DNA of 64,000 nucleotides from Hydra vulgaris (lineage: Eukaryota > Cnidaria > Hydrozoa > Anthoathecata > Hydridae), in contig NC_088931.1 of assembly GCF_038396675.1 (NCBI RefSeq), positions 61,937,501 through 62,001,500 on the forward strand, in the 5' to 3' direction. The notes beneath the pieces were generated by a model, which saw only the letters and a program-made list of their open reading frames with translations, made no database searches and had not been told where the DNA came from. Made by a program: the position numbers and the translations under genes. Shown here one piece after another: positions 61,970 to 64,000 of this stretch. The stretch's first letter is position 1. Every line of letters begins with the position of its first letter.

Positions 61970-64000
61970 GTTTGCTTTAACAAATTTATTTATAGCTTTG
62001 AGATTTCATAGAAATTTGTAATCTGTTTCTTAGTAGTATTAATTGTGTCGGCGATGTTTGTGATTCCAGTAAGATTCGCAAGAACAAGTTTTGTAGTACA
62101 TTATTTTTAATGCGTCGTTATGTTCAAAAACGAAAAAGTTCAGGCTAAATATACGTTTAAAAAAACCTAGAACATTTAGGAGGTTTTTAGTCTTAAGGCT
62201 GTTACTGAGGTGCTGAGGCTCCTTAAAATAAAATATCAAAACTTGTGTATTGTTGCTAATTACTCATTGTTTTAACTTATTGTTTTAAAATATACAATAT
62301 ATTTACGTTACAAAAATTACGCAGCATAAAGGTCTCTCCTTTAGATTTAGCAAAGCTTTATTCTGCAAACTTTTTTTAGTTAAAAAATGTTAAAAAATTT
62401 ATTTAAATGCATTTAAGGAAAACTAATAAGGAAGAAAAAAAAAAAAATTGACTAACGTTCTGTTAAGTTTAATGGAGAGATGATAATACGGCTCCAGCCA
62501 GCCGATGATATTGATGATAGTACGGCCCCAGACCGGTCAAAATATGCTAATATAAATAAGTACTAAAGATGTTTGTTTCACTTTTTATGAAATTATTACT
62601 GTATTTTATTATATATTTTTATACCAATATTGTTTATAAAATTTAAAGAAAAAAAATCAAAATCAATATATTCAATATTTCATTTTGTTTATAAACACAT
62701 ACGAAACTCGGACAAAACGGCATCATTTTAATTTCATCTTGATTATGAAAGTAATCTTTTTTATTTAAAAAAATTAACATGTTTAACATAATTAACATGT
62801 TTAACATTTTTTGCTTTCGAATTAAATTGTAATTAAGATTAACTGAAAAAATAATTTTTTATTTGGATTCCAATTCTTTTATGTTAATTTATATTTTACT
62901 TAATTCTTAAACAAAAGCTCTGAATCACACATTATTTCAAGGTTTAAAATGCGTTTGCTTGTATTCAAAGTTGTGCAATTCATTAAAATCAATGAGTCTC
63001 GTGAATTACTTCAATTGTTTAAAAATTTAAATATTATTATTAATAATGCTTATATAAATGTTATAAAACTAATATTACAACTTCGAAAACTTTATTTAGC
63101 AATCAGTGTAAGATTTTTGACTCGACGTTACATTAGCGAATATCAGCCAGGCGTTGAAAATAACTACGTAAGAGAAATATTCTTTGGAGATGACCATATT
63201 ACTTACGAATTAAAAGACACGGCCCATGAGGTAAGTTTATAATCCTTTATTAAGATTTTTTTAATTTTTTACTTTGCTTAAATAAATACTTTTTATTATA
63301 GTAAATTGCCAATTTAACCAATATTAATTAATATTAATGCCTATAAAATACTTTTTTTGTTATTTAAATTACTTATTTTGTTCATAAAAGGTAGATGTGC
63401 TTTCTCATATTTCGTGGGCCACATGTATAGCCGTTGTCTATTCGATAGACGATCGTCTCTCTTTTATGTTAGCTGAAGACATTCTTAAATTAATTGATTC
63501 GCATTTATCTAAGGACTGTAACGAAGGTAAAAACATGCTATGCTATGCTTTGATTTCTAACAAAAACGATTTAGATCATTTACGAGTAGTTACTTCTGAT
63601 GAAGGAAAATCGCTTGCTAAACTCTATCACGCAGGTTTCTGGGAAATGTCAGCTGCTGACAACTACGAATCAACGTACGGACCAATAAGAGCAATGATTG
63701 TAGAAGCCTTTTTTAGTACTACAAATAAACCTATAAATCCAGTGCCCCAAAATATAAACAAAACTCGTAATGTTGACGACTTTAAAAATAATTCCAAATC
63801 CGTTTTAAATCAACAGAATAAAAAAATTTCCCAAGACAATAGCAATACATATTTAAAAAAAAGTCGAAAATCCTCCAAAACCGATGGATTTAAGAAAAAT
63901 TCACTGGGTTATCTTTTGTTAGAAAACTTTGCCATGAACGATTTAGCTTTTGCAATGGCAAATGGACCTGACTCACAAGACGGGCCCAAGACAGACGATC
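61882..64000 (+). CDS. atypical Ras-like small GTPase (RERG/RASL-like), 3' end outside the window
   Basis: Exons 61882-61969, 63100-63230 and 63391 to beyond 64000 join to at least 276 codons. Residues 1-21 are a short N-terminal extension. G1 is GAPKVGKS at 22-29. AISVRFLTRRYISEY follows at 30-44, much like GKSALVVRFLTKRFI of the RERG/RASL group. G3 is DTAHE at 69-73, G4 is SNKND at 129-133 and G5 is MSAAD at 159-163. After residue 175 comes a long Asn/Lys/Ser-rich tail, longer than classic Ras. Switch I lacks the Mg-binding Thr (PGVE instead of PTIE) and switch II lacks the Gly-Gln pair and is one residue shorter. It may bind GTP without normal hydrolysis or switching. Orthology within the RERG/RASL group is tentative. 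Confidence 0.85.
63100..63230 (+). CDS. GTPase exon 2 (switch I to DTAHE)
   Basis: Acceptor AACTTTATTTAG, donor GTAAGT, 131 nt, phase 1-0. The open frame extends back to an ATG at 62949, but the Lys/Leu/Ile-rich sequence before 63100 is intronic: splicing at 63099 restores the expected GKSA junction. Confidence 0.88.
63391..64000 (+). CDS. GTPase exon 3 (G4, G5, C-terminal tail), incomplete
   Basis: Acceptor TTGTTCATAAAAG, phase 0. Open to the window edge (610 nt) without a stop. Holds CIAVVYSIDDRLSF, NKND, DLDHLRVVTSDEGKSLA (close to RERG/RASL wording) and the tail with LLLENFAMNDLAFAMANGPD. Confidence 0.9.

Noticed and set aside
62949..63242. 97-residue frame as a separate small gene
   Set aside because: Only the part from 63100 resembles a Ras switch region; the upstream part is intronic and the frame runs through the GTAAGT donor.

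Overview
The window is animal genomic DNA, most likely from the cnidarian Hydra. The signs are extreme AT content, more than a dozen (TA)n microsatellites, genes with small exons and kilobase introns, Ca-binding-EGF modules, and a transposon mix of CR1-like LINEs, Penelope-like elements, pogo/Tigger, Tc1-like and transposase families of unknown affiliation. The species call is inference; no search was run. All spliced models come from reading frames and splice consensus alone.

Regions. (1) 1-5170: repeats, including a 5'-truncated Penelope-like (GIY-YIG) remnant whose two sides carry an inverted 54-bp copy abutting (TA)n arrays, and a small MITE. (2) 5171-24316, + strand: the 3' part of a secreted multi-EGF serine-protease-like gene, 11 visible exons encoding nine EGF domains and a trypsin-like domain. 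Its introns hold a Tc1 remnant, a tRNA-like SINE, a 662-bp TIR element, a 1.6-kb satellite built on a 23-bp GATC-rich unit, LINE debris and (TA)n arrays. (3) 24317-41300: no host gene recognised. This stretch has hairpins, a tRNA-derived SINE, a minisatellite, LINE 3' fragments, a truncated pogo/Tigger-like transposase (minus), and a decayed DNA-transposon-like element with its own terminal inverted repeats. (4) 41300-50530: two larger decayed transposase-like genes on the minus strand, one lying between two ~300-bp direct repeats. (5) 52480-55884, +: a CR1-like LINE, almost intact, with an ORF1 tail, an endonuclease-RT ORF2 and a (CTA)n 3' tail; one frameshift falls exactly at the RT catalytic YADD. 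(6) 55885-61880: AT-rich, with no gene seen. (7) 61882-64000, +: the 5' part of an atypical Ras-like small GTPase gene with altered switch residues, running off the window.

The two host genes are independent: one extracellular and one intracellular signalling-type protein. Everything else is mobile-element derived or unrecognised. The most unusual points are the satellite whose halves differ by inversion of a GATC-bounded core, the damaged activation machinery of the protease domain, the missing G2/G3 residues of the GTPase, and the repeated association of (TA)n arrays with Penelope-like 3' ends.
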